DNA of 6,348 nt, from the NCBI GenBank assembly GCA_030054015.1, contig JASGCR010000129.1:1-6348 (forward strand), written 5' to 3'. A model generated the notes under the pieces. That model saw only the letters and a program-made list of their open reading frames with translations. It had not been told where the DNA came from and made no database searches. The stretch's first letter is position 1; each line of letters starts with the position of its first letter. Shown one piece after another: positions 1-6,232 of this stretch. The position numbers were made by a program, and so were the translations under genes. This DNA is from Candidatus Symbiobacter sp. GTDB taxonomy: Bacteria > Pseudomonadota > Alphaproteobacteria > Elsterales > Elsteraceae.

Positions 1-94
1 TGACGCTCTTCCTTCTTGCCGCTCTTTTGTCCGCGCGGCGGGTAATGACGCTCTTTGGCTACGCGGCAAAAATCTGCGGCTAATGACGCTCTTT
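1..94. repeat. Short direct repeats, TAATGACGCTCTTT family
   Basis: Two exact copies of TAATGACGCTCTTT lie at 43-56 and 81-94. The window opens with a partial copy, TGACGCTCTT (1-10), which may be cut by the window edge. The copies start about 38-44 bases apart, and the bases between them are GC-rich and similar in style (for example ACGCGGC, CTGCGGC) but not identical. No convincing gene covers this stretch. It may be the right end of a longer array continuing upstream, or debris of a dispersed repeat family. The repeats are directly visible; their role is unknown. Confidence 0.6.
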
Positions 95-167
95 TACTCC
101 GCCTCGGTATTTTCGCGCAATGTTGCCACGCACACGGCGGAAAAACGAATCGCTCACCCCGTGGGTG

Positions 168-197
168 CTTGACAATGTGATTAATCAAACCTATATG
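168..197 (+). promoter_or_regulatory. groE promoter (heat-shock type and/or housekeeping)
   Basis: CTTGAC at 168-173 is followed after 16 bases by CCTATAT at 190-196. This fits the alphaproteobacterial heat-shock (sigma-32) promoter pattern of CTTGAC, about 16-17 bases, then CYTATnT. The same bases can be read as a housekeeping promoter, TTGACA (169-174), 17-base spacer, TATATG (192-197). Transcription would start around 203-205, inside the CIRCE operator, so a bound repressor would block initiation. A small inverted repeat, CACCC-CGT-GGGTG (155-167), sits directly upstream. The core elements are visible; which sigma factor is used is inferred. Confidence 0.75.
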
Positions 198-198
198 C

Positions 199-225
199 TT
201 AGCACTCACCGAGGGAGAGTGCTAA
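199..225 (+). promoter_or_regulatory. CIRCE operator (HrcA binding site)
   Basis: This is a perfect match to the canonical CIRCE element: TTAGCACTC (199-207), a nine-base spacer (208-216) and GAGTGCTAA (217-225). The two arms are exact reverse complements. CIRCE is bound by the repressor HrcA, which needs GroEL for activity, so groE expression feeds back on itself. The site begins two bases after the -10 box and covers the expected transcription start. It would also sit at the 5' end of the mRNA. The hrcA gene is not in this window. Confidence 0.97.
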
Positions 226-284
226 CAACCAAGTTGGCACGCGCCCTCAATCACACTCACTCATGATGGAAATGGGAGAAAGAC

Positions 285-572
285 ATGAAATTCCGGCCCT
301 TACACGACCGGGTACTGGTGGAGCGCATTGAGCAGGAAGGCAAAACTGCGGGCGGCATCATCATCCCCGATACGGCCAAAGAAAAACCGATGCAAGGCAA
401 AGTCATCAATGCAGGCCCAGGTGGCCGCGATGAAGCGGGGAAACTCATCCCGCTCGATGTCAAAGCCGGCGACACGATTCTGTTCGGCAAATGGTCGGGT
501 ACCGAGGTCAAACTTGACGGCAAAGAATTGCTGATCATGAAAGAATCCGACATTCTGGGCGTGCTGAGCTAA
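285..572 (+). CDS. groES: Co-chaperonin GroES (10 kDa chaperonin, Cpn10)
   Basis: GroES forms a heptameric lid that closes the GroEL cavity during ATP-driven protein folding in the cytoplasm. The 95-residue product has the usual family length and starts MKFRPLHDRV, the conserved beginning of bacterial GroES. The mobile loop spans about residues 17-33 and contains the hydrophobic GGIIIP stretch (23-28) that contacts the GroEL apical domain. GPG (44-46) lies in the roof hairpin region. The C-terminal half (FGKWSGTEVK, then ELLIMKESDI) is typical of Alphaproteobacteria. The ATG at 285 is supported by a purine-rich GGGAGAA (274-280) four bases upstream. The gene is first in the groESL operon, about 60 bases downstream of CIRCE. 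The protein looks intact. Confidence 0.98.
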   Translation: MKFRPLHDRVLVERIEQEGKTAGGIIIPDTAKEKPMQGKVINAGPGGRDEAGKLIPLDVKAGDTILFGKWSGTEVKLDGKELLIMKESDILGVLS

Positions 573-609
573 TCCGCCGCCCCCGATTTAACCTAAGCCT
601 AATTACTCC

Positions 610-616
610 AGGAGAG
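610..616 (+). promoter_or_regulatory. Ribosome binding site of groEL
   Basis: AGGAGAG lies five bases before the groEL ATG at 622. It is a strong Shine-Dalgarno sequence and fixes the start. The groES-groEL gap of 49 bases (573-621) holds no evident terminator or separate promoter, consistent with co-transcription. Confidence 0.85.
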
Positions 617-621
617 AACAC

Positions 622-2277
622 ATGGCTGCTAAAGATGTAAAATTCGGCGTTGAGGCCCGCACCAAGATGTTGCGCGGCGTTGACATACTCGCCGATGCCG
701 TAAAAGTAACGTTGGGGCCAAAGGGCCGCAATGTGGTGATCGAGAAATCTTTTGGCGCGCCGCGCATCACCAAAGACGGTGTCACGGTTGCCAAAGAAAT
801 CGAATTGGCCGACAAATTTGAAAATATGGGCGCGCAAATGGTGCGCGAAGTCGCCTCCAAAACCAACGACCAGGCCGGTGACGGCACCACCACCGCCACG
901 GTGTTGGCCCAAGCCATCGTCCGCGAAGGCGTGAAGGCGGTGGCCGGCGGTTTGAACCCGATGGATTTGAAGCGCGGCATTGACCTTGCGGTCGAATGCG
1001 TCGTTAATGATGTCAAATCGCGGTCAAAGAAAATTTCCACCAACGCCGAAATCGCCCAGGTCGGCACGATTTCCGCCAATGGCGAAAAAGAAATTGGCGA
1101 TTACATTGCCAAAGCCATGGAAAAAGTCGGCAAAGAAGGCGTGATCACCGTCGAAGAAAACAAATCGCTCGAAACCGAGTTGGATGTGGTTGAGGGGATG
1201 CAGTTTGATCGCGGTTACATCTCGCCCTATTTCGTCACCAATGCGGAGAAAATGATCGCCGAATTGGACAATCCCTATATCTTGCTGTTTGAAAAGAAAC
1301 TGTCGGGATTACAGGCGATTCTGCCGGTATTAGAGGCGGTGGTGCAATCGGGTCGCCCGCTTTTGATCATCAGCGAAGATGTCGAAGGCGAAGCCCTGGC
1401 GACCCTGGTGGTCAATAAACTGCGCGGCGGCTTGAAAGTCGCGGCGGTAAAAGCCCCCGGCTTTGGCGATCGGCGCAAGGCGATGCTCGAAGACATTGCC
1501 ATTCTGACCGGCGGCCAACTCATTTCCGAAGACCTCGGCATTAAGTTGGAAACCGTGACGTTGGACATGCTGGGTTCGGCCAAAAAAGTCACGATTACCA
1601 AAGAAGACACCACCATCATTGATGGGGTTGGCAAGAAAAAGGAAATCGAAGGTCGCGTCAACCAAATCCGCGCCCAAATCGACGAAACCAGCTCTGATTA
1701 CGACCGCGAAAAACTGCAAGAACGCCTGGCCAAATTGGCCGGCGGTGTCGCGGTGCTGCGCGTCGGTGGGGCCACCGAAGTCGAGGTCAAAGAACGCAAA
1801 GACCGCGTTGATGATGCCATGCACGCCACCCGCGCGGCGGTCGAGGAGGGCATTGTCGCTGGCGGTGGGGTCGCGCTTTATTACGCGATCAAATCGCTGT
1901 CCAAAGTCAAAACCGCCAATGCCGACCAAAAACGCGGTGTCGAAATCGTCGCCCGCGCCTTGGAAGCCCCGGCACGGCAAATTTTGGAAAATGCCGGGTT
2001 GGATTGGGCGACTCATGCTGGGAAATTGGTCGATTCCAAAGACAGCAATCACGGCTATGATGCCCAAACTGGCGAGTTCCAGGATTTGGTCAAAGCCGGC
2101 ATCGTCGATCCGGTCAAAGTGGTCCGCACCGCCTTGCAAGATGCGGCCTCCATCGCTGGCCTTTTGATTACGACCGAGGCCATGATTGCCGAACGTCCCA
2201 AACGCGACGCGGCCCCCATGGGCGGCCCCGGCGGCGGTATGGGCGGCATGGGTGGCATGGGCGATATGGATTTTTAG
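622..2277 (+). CDS. groEL: Chaperonin GroEL (60 kDa chaperonin, Cpn60)
   Basis: GroEL is the double-ring ATP-dependent chaperonin that encloses non-native proteins together with GroES. The 551-residue product is full length. Nucleotide-site signatures are in place: LGPKGRNV (31-38), the catalytic-region D52, GDGTTTATVLA (86-96) with D87, D398 in RVDDAMHATRAAVEEG (395-410), and AGGG (413-416). DP near residue 496 matches the C-terminal nucleotide-contact aspartate. The apical domain (about 190-375) retains the usual substrate and GroES binding face. The C-terminus is the flexible GGM-rich tail ending MGDMDF. A segment near 459-478 (between AGL and GYDAQTGEF) is somewhat divergent from the commonest alphaproteobacterial GroELs as I remember them, but it lies in frame in an otherwise well-conserved protein. 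The gene is the second of the operon and is followed by a strong terminator. Confidence 0.99.
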   Translation: MAAKDVKFGVEARTKMLRGVDILADAVKVTLGPKGRNVVIEKSFGAPRITKDGVTVAKEIELADKFENMGAQMVREVASKTNDQAGDGTTTATVLAQAIVREGVKAVAGGLNPMDLKRGIDLAVECVVNDVKSRSKKISTNAEIAQVGTISANGEKEIGDYIAKAMEKVGKEGVITVEENKSLETELDVVEGMQFDRGYISPYFVTNAEKMIAELDNPYILLFEKKLSGLQAILPVLEAVVQSGRPLLIISEDVEGEALATLVVNKLRGGLKVAAVKAPGFGDRRKAMLEDIAILTGGQLISEDLGIKLETVTLDMLGSAKKVTITKEDTTIIDGVGKKKEIEGRVNQIRAQIDETSSDYDREKLQERLAKLAGGVAVLRVGGATEVEVKERKDRVDDAMHATRAAVEEGIVAGGGVALYYAIKSLSKVKTANADQKRGVEIVARALEAPARQILENAGLDWATHAGKLVDSKDSNHGYDAQTGEFQDLVKAGIVDPVKVVRTALQDAASIAGLLITTEAMIAERPKRDAAPMGGPGGGMGGMGGMGDMDF

Positions 2278-2344
2278 CAGGCACGGCCTGCATCGGTTCG
2301 TTTTCTCATCGCTTTTGGGGGATCGGATCGCGTCCATGCAACGG

Positions 2345-2374
2345 AAATGTGGGGCAGCAATGCCCCACATTTTT
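2345..2374 (+). terminator. Rho-independent terminator of groESL
   Basis: A 12-bp perfect stem pairs 2345-2356 with 2361-2372, closed by a four-base GCAA loop (2357-2360). GCAA is a stable GNRA tetraloop. The stem holds a GGGGC core. A run of five T (2370-2374) overlaps and extends the 3' arm. The hairpin starts 68 bases after the groEL stop codon. It should end the groE transcript and insulate the downstream AT-rich module. The A-run on the 5' side is only three bases, so activity on the opposite strand is less likely. Confidence 0.92.
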
Positions 2375-2543
2375 GGGTTTAAGGCGATTCTGTCATTGGG
2401 TTTAATAATTTGTTGACCTGTTTTATTTCCGAGATTATCCTAATCCTTGGATGTTGATTTTCGTTTTGTCAAAAAATTATTTAAATGAAGACATAGTTTT
2501 AGCAATGAATCGGCGTTAAGTATTTCACAAGCTAAAAAGGTGA
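2375..2543. other. Intergenic junction, start of AT-rich segment
   Basis: This stretch holds no gene that I can support. Composition shifts from GC-rich host DNA to AT-rich DNA at about 2400. A 10-base direct repeat, TTGGGTTTAA, occurs at 2373-2382 and 2396-2405. The region must contain the promoter for the downstream restriction-modification genes, because the groE terminator precedes it. No tRNA, integrase site or controller-protein gene is visible. Confidence 0.6.
2413..2441 (+). promoter_or_regulatory. Candidate promoter for the restriction-modification genes
   Basis: TTGACC (2413-2418) is followed after 17 bases by TATCCT (2436-2441). The -35 matches five of six consensus bases and the -10 four of six. 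A transcript would start near 2448 and have a leader of about 95 bases. The region is AT-rich, so chance matches are likely, but this is the best spaced pair I see between the groE terminator and the gene. No controller-protein operator is evident. Confidence 0.4.
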
Positions 2544-4364
2544 ATGATGAGCAACGAACGAATTACGGAACAAATCGTACGGGATCATTTCAGGAATGAC
2601 CCTTTGTTCCGAATGATCAAGCTTGAGGAACAAAAATCGAGTTTACAACGCATCAATCTTCTCCTTCGCAATGCTTCGAAAAACGGAGAAGGACAGGGTC
2701 GGCCAGAATTCATTATTACCTTTCCATCTGGGAATGTAAATTATTTAATTTTAATTGAATGCAAGGCCAAAAGGAATCAACATGAAAGTCCCAAGCGAGA
2801 TAAACCTAAAGATTATGCTGTAGATGGTGTACTGCATTATGCAAAATTTCTGTCTTTAGAATTCAATGTCATCGCAATTGCCGTAAGTGGAGATGATTCT
2901 GATAATTTGGATGTGTCCCAGTTTATCTTTGGTAATAATAACCAATATACCGAGTTGTCAAACAAAAAATTACTATCAATTTATGATTATTCAAAAACAT
3001 TTAACCAGGAAAAATATGCTGACAATTTATTAAATATGGATATTATCCAAAAAGCCATATACCTTAATAAACAATTTCAAGATTTATCCATTACCGAATT
3101 ACATCGTTGCACGATGGTCAGTGCGATATTAATCGCATTGATGGATACATCTTTTAGAAATGGATATATTAATCAGTCATCAATTCTGCACTTAGCTGAA
3201 TTCCTTCAACATTCAGTTGGAAAAGAATTGGATAAGGCAAATGTAAGAAATAAAGAAGCAATTATTAACGAATACAAAACAATATTGAATCAACCTTTGT
3301 TTAGTCAGATGGATTTTAACAAACGTCCATCTTTGGGGATTGCAAAAGAAATAATAGGTTATTTGGCCGACAATGTTTATCCGTTGACGCAAATGGATGA
3401 TGTTGGATTTGATGTGCTGGGTAGGTTTTATAGTGAATTTGTAAGATATGCAGGTGATCAAGCGTCGCAAGGTCTGGTATTGACACCCTTTCATATCACG
3501 GCTTTGTTTTGCGATATTGCTCGTATCAACGCTGAAAGCATTGTATATGATCCATGTTGTGGTACGGGAAGCTTTTTAATCTCGGCTATGAAAGCTATGA
3601 TGAATATTGCGGCATCAGATAATTCCAAAAAAATAAAAATCAAAAACGAGCAATTGATTGGCGTTGAAAAACGTCCAGAAATGTTTGCTTATGCGTGTTC
3701 TAACATGATGTTGCGCGGAGATGGGAAATCCAACATATATTATGGAGATTGCTTTTCATTGGCGCAAAAGATAAAGGAAAACCACCAACCCACGGTCTCG
3801 TTTTTGAACCCGCCATATGATGTAGGCAATGCAGACCAAATGAGATTTGTTGAACATGCCATAGATATTGTCTCTCCTCAGAATGGCCTGGTCGTGGCGA
3901 TTGTGCAAATGAGTTGTGCCATAAAAAAGGAAAAGGAATTACTTGCAATTAAGAAATCAATCTTAAGCAAGCATCATCTTCGGGCTGTTTTCTCTATGCC
4001 TAATGAACTTTTTTATCCGGTTGGGGTTGTAACAGCCGTACTCGTATTTCAATCAAATCTTCCTAATAAAAATAACAAAACTTGGTTTGGGTATTTTAAG
4101 GAAGATGGGTTTGAAAAAAGAAAGCATAAAGGAAGAATCGATATAAAAGATCAGTGGAAATATACCAAAGATAAATGGATAAATATTTATCATAATATGG
4201 AAGAGGTTTCCGGGCTTTCCATAAAGCGCGAAGTCGGATTCTCGGATGAATGGTGCGCCGAGGCTTATATGGAAACGGATTATTCAAAAATCACGAAGTC
4301 AGACTTTGAGAGATTCTTGCGTGAATATGTTGCGTTTAAGTTTTTGAATCAGGATTGGCTATGA
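2544..4364 (+). CDS. Fused restriction endonuclease and N6-adenine DNA methyltransferase (BcgI-like type IIB/IIG RM subunit)
   Basis: The protein probably both cleaves and methylates DNA, using a separate specificity subunit. The N-terminal domain (about 1-150) shows a PD-(D/E)XK nuclease pattern: PEFIITF with E55, then LILIECKAK with E72 and K74, followed by a helix DGVLHYAKF (94-102). The middle (about 160-290) is a helical linker. The methyltransferase domain (about 290-510) has ASQGLVLTPFHITALF (307-322, motif X-like), the SAM-binding DPCCGTGSFL (336-345, motif I), GVEKRPEMFAYACSNMMLRG (373-392) and catalytic NPPYD (422-426, motif IV), as in HsdM and other gamma-class N6-adenine enzymes. 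The C-terminal ~100 residues probably contact the specificity subunit. Length is close to the ~640-residue BcgI A subunit. Two in-frame ATGs occur; AAGGTG (2537-2542) is spaced better for 2547 than for 2544, so the product may be 605 residues. Its TGA overlaps the next ATG. Codon use is strongly AT-rich compared with groEL and guaD, which suggests horizontal acquisition. Function is inferred from motifs. Confidence 0.85.
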   Translation: MMSNERITEQIVRDHFRNDPLFRMIKLEEQKSSLQRINLLLRNASKNGEGQGRPEFIITFPSGNVNYLILIECKAKRNQHESPKRDKPKDYAVDGVLHYAKFLSLEFNVIAIAVSGDDSDNLDVSQFIFGNNNQYTELSNKKLLSIYDYSKTFNQEKYADNLLNMDIIQKAIYLNKQFQDLSITELHRCTMVSAILIALMDTSFRNGYINQSSILHLAEFLQHSVGKELDKANVRNKEAIINEYKTILNQPLFSQMDFNKRPSLGIAKEIIGYLADNVYPLTQMDDVGFDVLGRFYSEFVRYAGDQASQGLVLTPFHITALFCDIARINAESIVYDPCCGTGSFLISAMKAMMNIAASDNSKKIKIKNEQLIGVEKRPEMFAYACSNMMLRGDGKSNIYYGDCFSLAQKIKENHQPTVSFLNPPYDVGNADQMRFVEHAIDIVSPQNGLVVAIVQMSCAIKKEKELLAIKKSILSKHHLRAVFSMPNELFYPVGVVTAVLVFQSNLPNKNNKTWFGYFKEDGFEKRKHKGRIDIKDQWKYTKDKWINIYHNMEEVSGLSIKREVGFSDEWCAEAYMETDYSKITKSDFERFLREYVAFKFLNQDWL

Positions 4365-4816
4365 AATATTTGCGTGAGCTTTTTCATATTAAATATGGAG
4401 TAAATCTCGAATTGGTTCATTGCGATATTGTAACCAACGGCATCCCTTTTGTATCAAGAACTGAAAAGAATAATGGAATTTCTGCGTTCGTTGAAAGAAT
4501 TGATAATCAAGAAACCAATCCAGCTCACACCATCTCGGTGGCTGTAAGTGGTTCGGTGTGTTCAAGTTTTTATCATCCATACGAGTACTATAGTGGGCGG
4601 GATGTTTATGTGCTTACGCCAATCAATAAAATGACCGAAATTGAAATGCTTTATTATTGCATGGCAATATATCAAAACAAGTTTAGATATAATTATGGGC
4701 GGGCATTAAATAAAACATTGCCAATATTATTAGTGCCTGACCAAATTCCAGATGAATTTCGTGATTTGGCGTTACCAAATGCGCCTATTATAGCCGATTA
4801 CATAAAAAATAGCTAA
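4361..4816 (+). CDS. Half-size DNA specificity subunit (single target-recognition domain, HsdS/BcgI-B-like)
   Basis: The likely role is to direct the upstream nuclease-methyltransferase to its DNA site. The 151-residue sequence resembles one target-recognition domain of type I HsdS or type IIB S subunits. It has an N-terminal LRELFHIKYGVNLE (4-17), the typical GIPFVSRTEKNNGISAFVE (27-45), a core ISVAVSGSVCSSFYHPYEYYSGRDVYVL (58-85), and NKFRYNYGRALNKTLPILLVP (106-126), the usual end of such domains, then IPDEF. Full S subunits hold two such domains separated by long helices; here there is one, with only a short tail after it. I chose ATG 4361, which overlaps the upstream stop as ATGA and has AGGA (4351-4354) six bases before it; an in-frame TTG at 4355 is possible but less likely. 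Translational coupling to the upstream gene is expected. Base composition is AT-rich like its partner. Family assignment is by motif memory only. Confidence 0.75.
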   Translation: MKYLRELFHIKYGVNLELVHCDIVTNGIPFVSRTEKNNGISAFVERIDNQETNPAHTISVAVSGSVCSSFYHPYEYYSGRDVYVLTPINKMTEIEMLYYCMAIYQNKFRYNYGRALNKTLPILLVPDQIPDEFRDLALPNAPIIADYIKNS

Positions 4817-4847
4817 TATACTACTTTGTCTTGGGATTGAGTATAAT
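4815..4847. repeat. Imperfect inverted repeat over the guaD -10 box
   Basis: AATATACT (4815-4822) and AGTATAAT (4840-4847) are reverse complements at seven of eight positions, with a 17-base spacer. The inner TATACT/AGTATA core is exact. The right arm contains the TATAAT box of the candidate guaD promoter and the left arm overlaps the end of the preceding gene. It could be an operator for a dimeric regulator or a chance AT-rich match. It does not look like a terminator, since the stem is weak and the spacer long. Confidence 0.4.
4842..4847 (+). promoter_or_regulatory. Candidate -10 box of guaD, close to the start codon
   Basis: A perfect TATAAT occupies 4842-4847, and the guaD ATG begins six bases later at 4854. 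Transcription normally starts six to eight bases after a -10 box, so the mRNA would begin at or next to the ATG and be leaderless. No clear -35 hexamer lies 16-18 bases upstream; an imperfect TG two bases before the box (4838-4839) may help. No Shine-Dalgarno sequence lies within 4840-4853, which agrees with leaderless translation. Alternatively guaD is read through from the upstream genes. Confidence 0.5.
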
Positions 4848-4853
4848 TTTGTC

Positions 4854-6173
4854 ATGTCCAACACCCTTCTCCGCGGCGAAATAGTTTATTTTATCGATGA
4901 CCCGGCGCAAAAGGGCGAGGCGGCGCATATCCACCATGCGGATGGCATTATCTGGATCAAAGACGGAAAAATCCATCAATGCGGGGATGCGGCGACAATC
5001 CTACCGACCCTGCCAAGCAACCATCCGATGACCCATTACCCCCATCATCTGATACTGCCGGGCTTTATCGATGCCCATGTGCATTATCCGCAATGTGACA
5101 TTATTGCCAGTCATGGCGAGCAACTTCTGACTTGGCTCAATAAATACACCTTTCCGACCGAGGCGAAATTCACCGATTACAGCCATGCCGAGCAGGTGGC
5201 GGCGTTTTTCTTTACCCAGGCCCTGCGCAACGGCACCACCAGCCTGGCGAGTTTTTGCACCTCCGCCCCGGCATCGGTCACGGCGTTTTTCGACCTGGCG
5301 CAAAGCCACAATATGCGGGTGATTGGCGGCAAAGTGATGATGGATCGTCATGCCCCCGATTATCTCCGCGATGAGACCGAACAAAGCTATGACGATTCCG
5401 CCGCTTTGATCGAAAAATATCATGAAAAATGGCGGCTGCATTACGGCGTGACGCCGCGTTTTGCCCCCACCTCGACCCCGCGGCAAATGCAATTGGCGGG
5501 GAAATTGTTCCAGGCATATCCGGGTGTGTATCTGCAATCGCATGTCGCCGAAAACCTGGACGAAGTCACCTGGGTGCGCGAGCTTTATCCCACCGCCAGG
5601 TCTTACCTTGATGTGTATGAAGAATATGGTCAATTGGGGCGACGCAGCATCATGGCGCACGGCATTTGGCTCGATGAAACCGACCGCGCGCGGCTGGCCG
5701 CCACCGGCACGGCACTGGCCTTTTGCCCGACATCGAACATGTTCATTGGTTCGGGCTTGTTTGACCTTAAAGCCGCGCAACAACATGGCATCCAGGTCGC
5801 TATGGCGACGGATGTGGGGGGCGGCACCAGTTTCTCGTTGTTACAAACTTTGGCGGCGGGGTACAATGTGTTGCAACTGAACAACCATCAAAGTTTCACG
5901 GCTTTCCAAGGGTTTTACCAGGCAACCCTTGGCGCGGCGCGGGCTCTGGCGTTGGCGGACAAAATTGGCAGTTTCACAACGGGTTGCGAGGCCGATTTGG
6001 TGGTGTTGGATTACCAAGCCACGCCGTTATTGGAACGCCGCCTGCAAACTTGCGCCAGCCTGGCCGAGCGGCTATTTGCCCTCATGATCCTGGGCGATGA
6101 CCGCGCCGTGGCCGCGACCTGGATTATGGGACGGCAAGTTTATGCGCGGGATATATCCTGCCTCGAAAATTAG
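4854..6173 (+). CDS. guaD: Guanine deaminase (guanine aminohydrolase)
   Basis: The enzyme hydrolyses guanine to xanthine and ammonia in cytosolic purine salvage or catabolism. It is a zinc amidohydrolase of 439 residues, the same size class as E. coli GuaD. Motifs in order: PGFIDAHVHYPQ (69-80) with zinc ligands H75 and H77; GEQLLTWLNKYTFPTE (88-103); RNGTTSLASF (125-134); GGKVMMDRHAPDY (158-170); TPRFAPTSTPRQM (200-212); QSHVAEN (228-234) with zinc ligand H230 and catalytic E233; AHG with H269; FCPTSNMFIGSGLFDLK (290-306); and TDVGGGTSFSLLQT (319-332) with zinc ligand D320. The C-terminal LGDDRAVAATWIMGRQVY matches the closing part of the family. All metal and catalytic residues are present, so the gene should be active. 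The start at 4854 preserves the usual N-terminal strand, though no ribosome binding site is seen. GC-rich codon use returns to the host pattern. It appears as a single gene, unlinked here to xanthine dehydrogenase or a purine permease. Confidence 0.95.
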   Translation: MSNTLLRGEIVYFIDDPAQKGEAAHIHHADGIIWIKDGKIHQCGDAATILPTLPSNHPMTHYPHHLILPGFIDAHVHYPQCDIIASHGEQLLTWLNKYTFPTEAKFTDYSHAEQVAAFFFTQALRNGTTSLASFCTSAPASVTAFFDLAQSHNMRVIGGKVMMDRHAPDYLRDETEQSYDDSAALIEKYHEKWRLHYGVTPRFAPTSTPRQMQLAGKLFQAYPGVYLQSHVAENLDEVTWVRELYPTARSYLDVYEEYGQLGRRSIMAHGIWLDETDRARLAATGTALAFCPTSNMFIGSGLFDLKAAQQHGIQVAMATDVGGGTSFSLLQTLAAGYNVLQLNNHQSFTAFQGFYQATLGAARALALADKIGSFTTGCEADLVVLDYQATPLLERRLQTCASLAERLFALMILGDDRAVAATWIMGRQVYARDISCLEN

Positions 6174-6232
6174 CCTTAATGCCCCCCCTTCCTAAGGAAC
6201 CTCTGAACAAGTCCGGAAAACAAAAGAAATGG

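Noticed and set aside
1..94. CRISPR array
   Set aside because: The repeat is only 14 bases, spacing is irregular, the spacers resemble one another, and no cas gene is present.
2..172. Open frame of 56 codons on the + strand entering from the left edge
   Set aside because: It reads through the direct repeats and ends inside the groE -35 region, its translation shows no family resemblance, and no start is visible. It may be the tail of an upstream gene, but nothing supports that.
1330..2370. Long open frame (346 codons) on the - strand over groEL
   Set aside because: It lies antisense to the strongly conserved groEL, and long antisense frames are common opposite GC-biased codons. Its translation is low-complexity and unlike any family I know.
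2375..2543. Controller (C) protein gene for the restriction-modification system
   Set aside because: No open frame of suitable length or helix-turn-helix character is present. Fused nuclease-methyltransferase systems of this type usually lack one.
4817..4853. Rho-independent terminator between the specificity gene and guaD
   Set aside because: The only inverted repeat is AT-only in character, short, and has a 17-base spacer, so it would not make a stable terminator hairpin. Read-through into guaD cannot be excluded.
5001..5786. Open frame of 261 codons on the - strand over guaD
   Set aside because: It is the antisense shadow of a complete guanine deaminase, with no recognisable protein family and no promoter or ribosome binding site that I can see.
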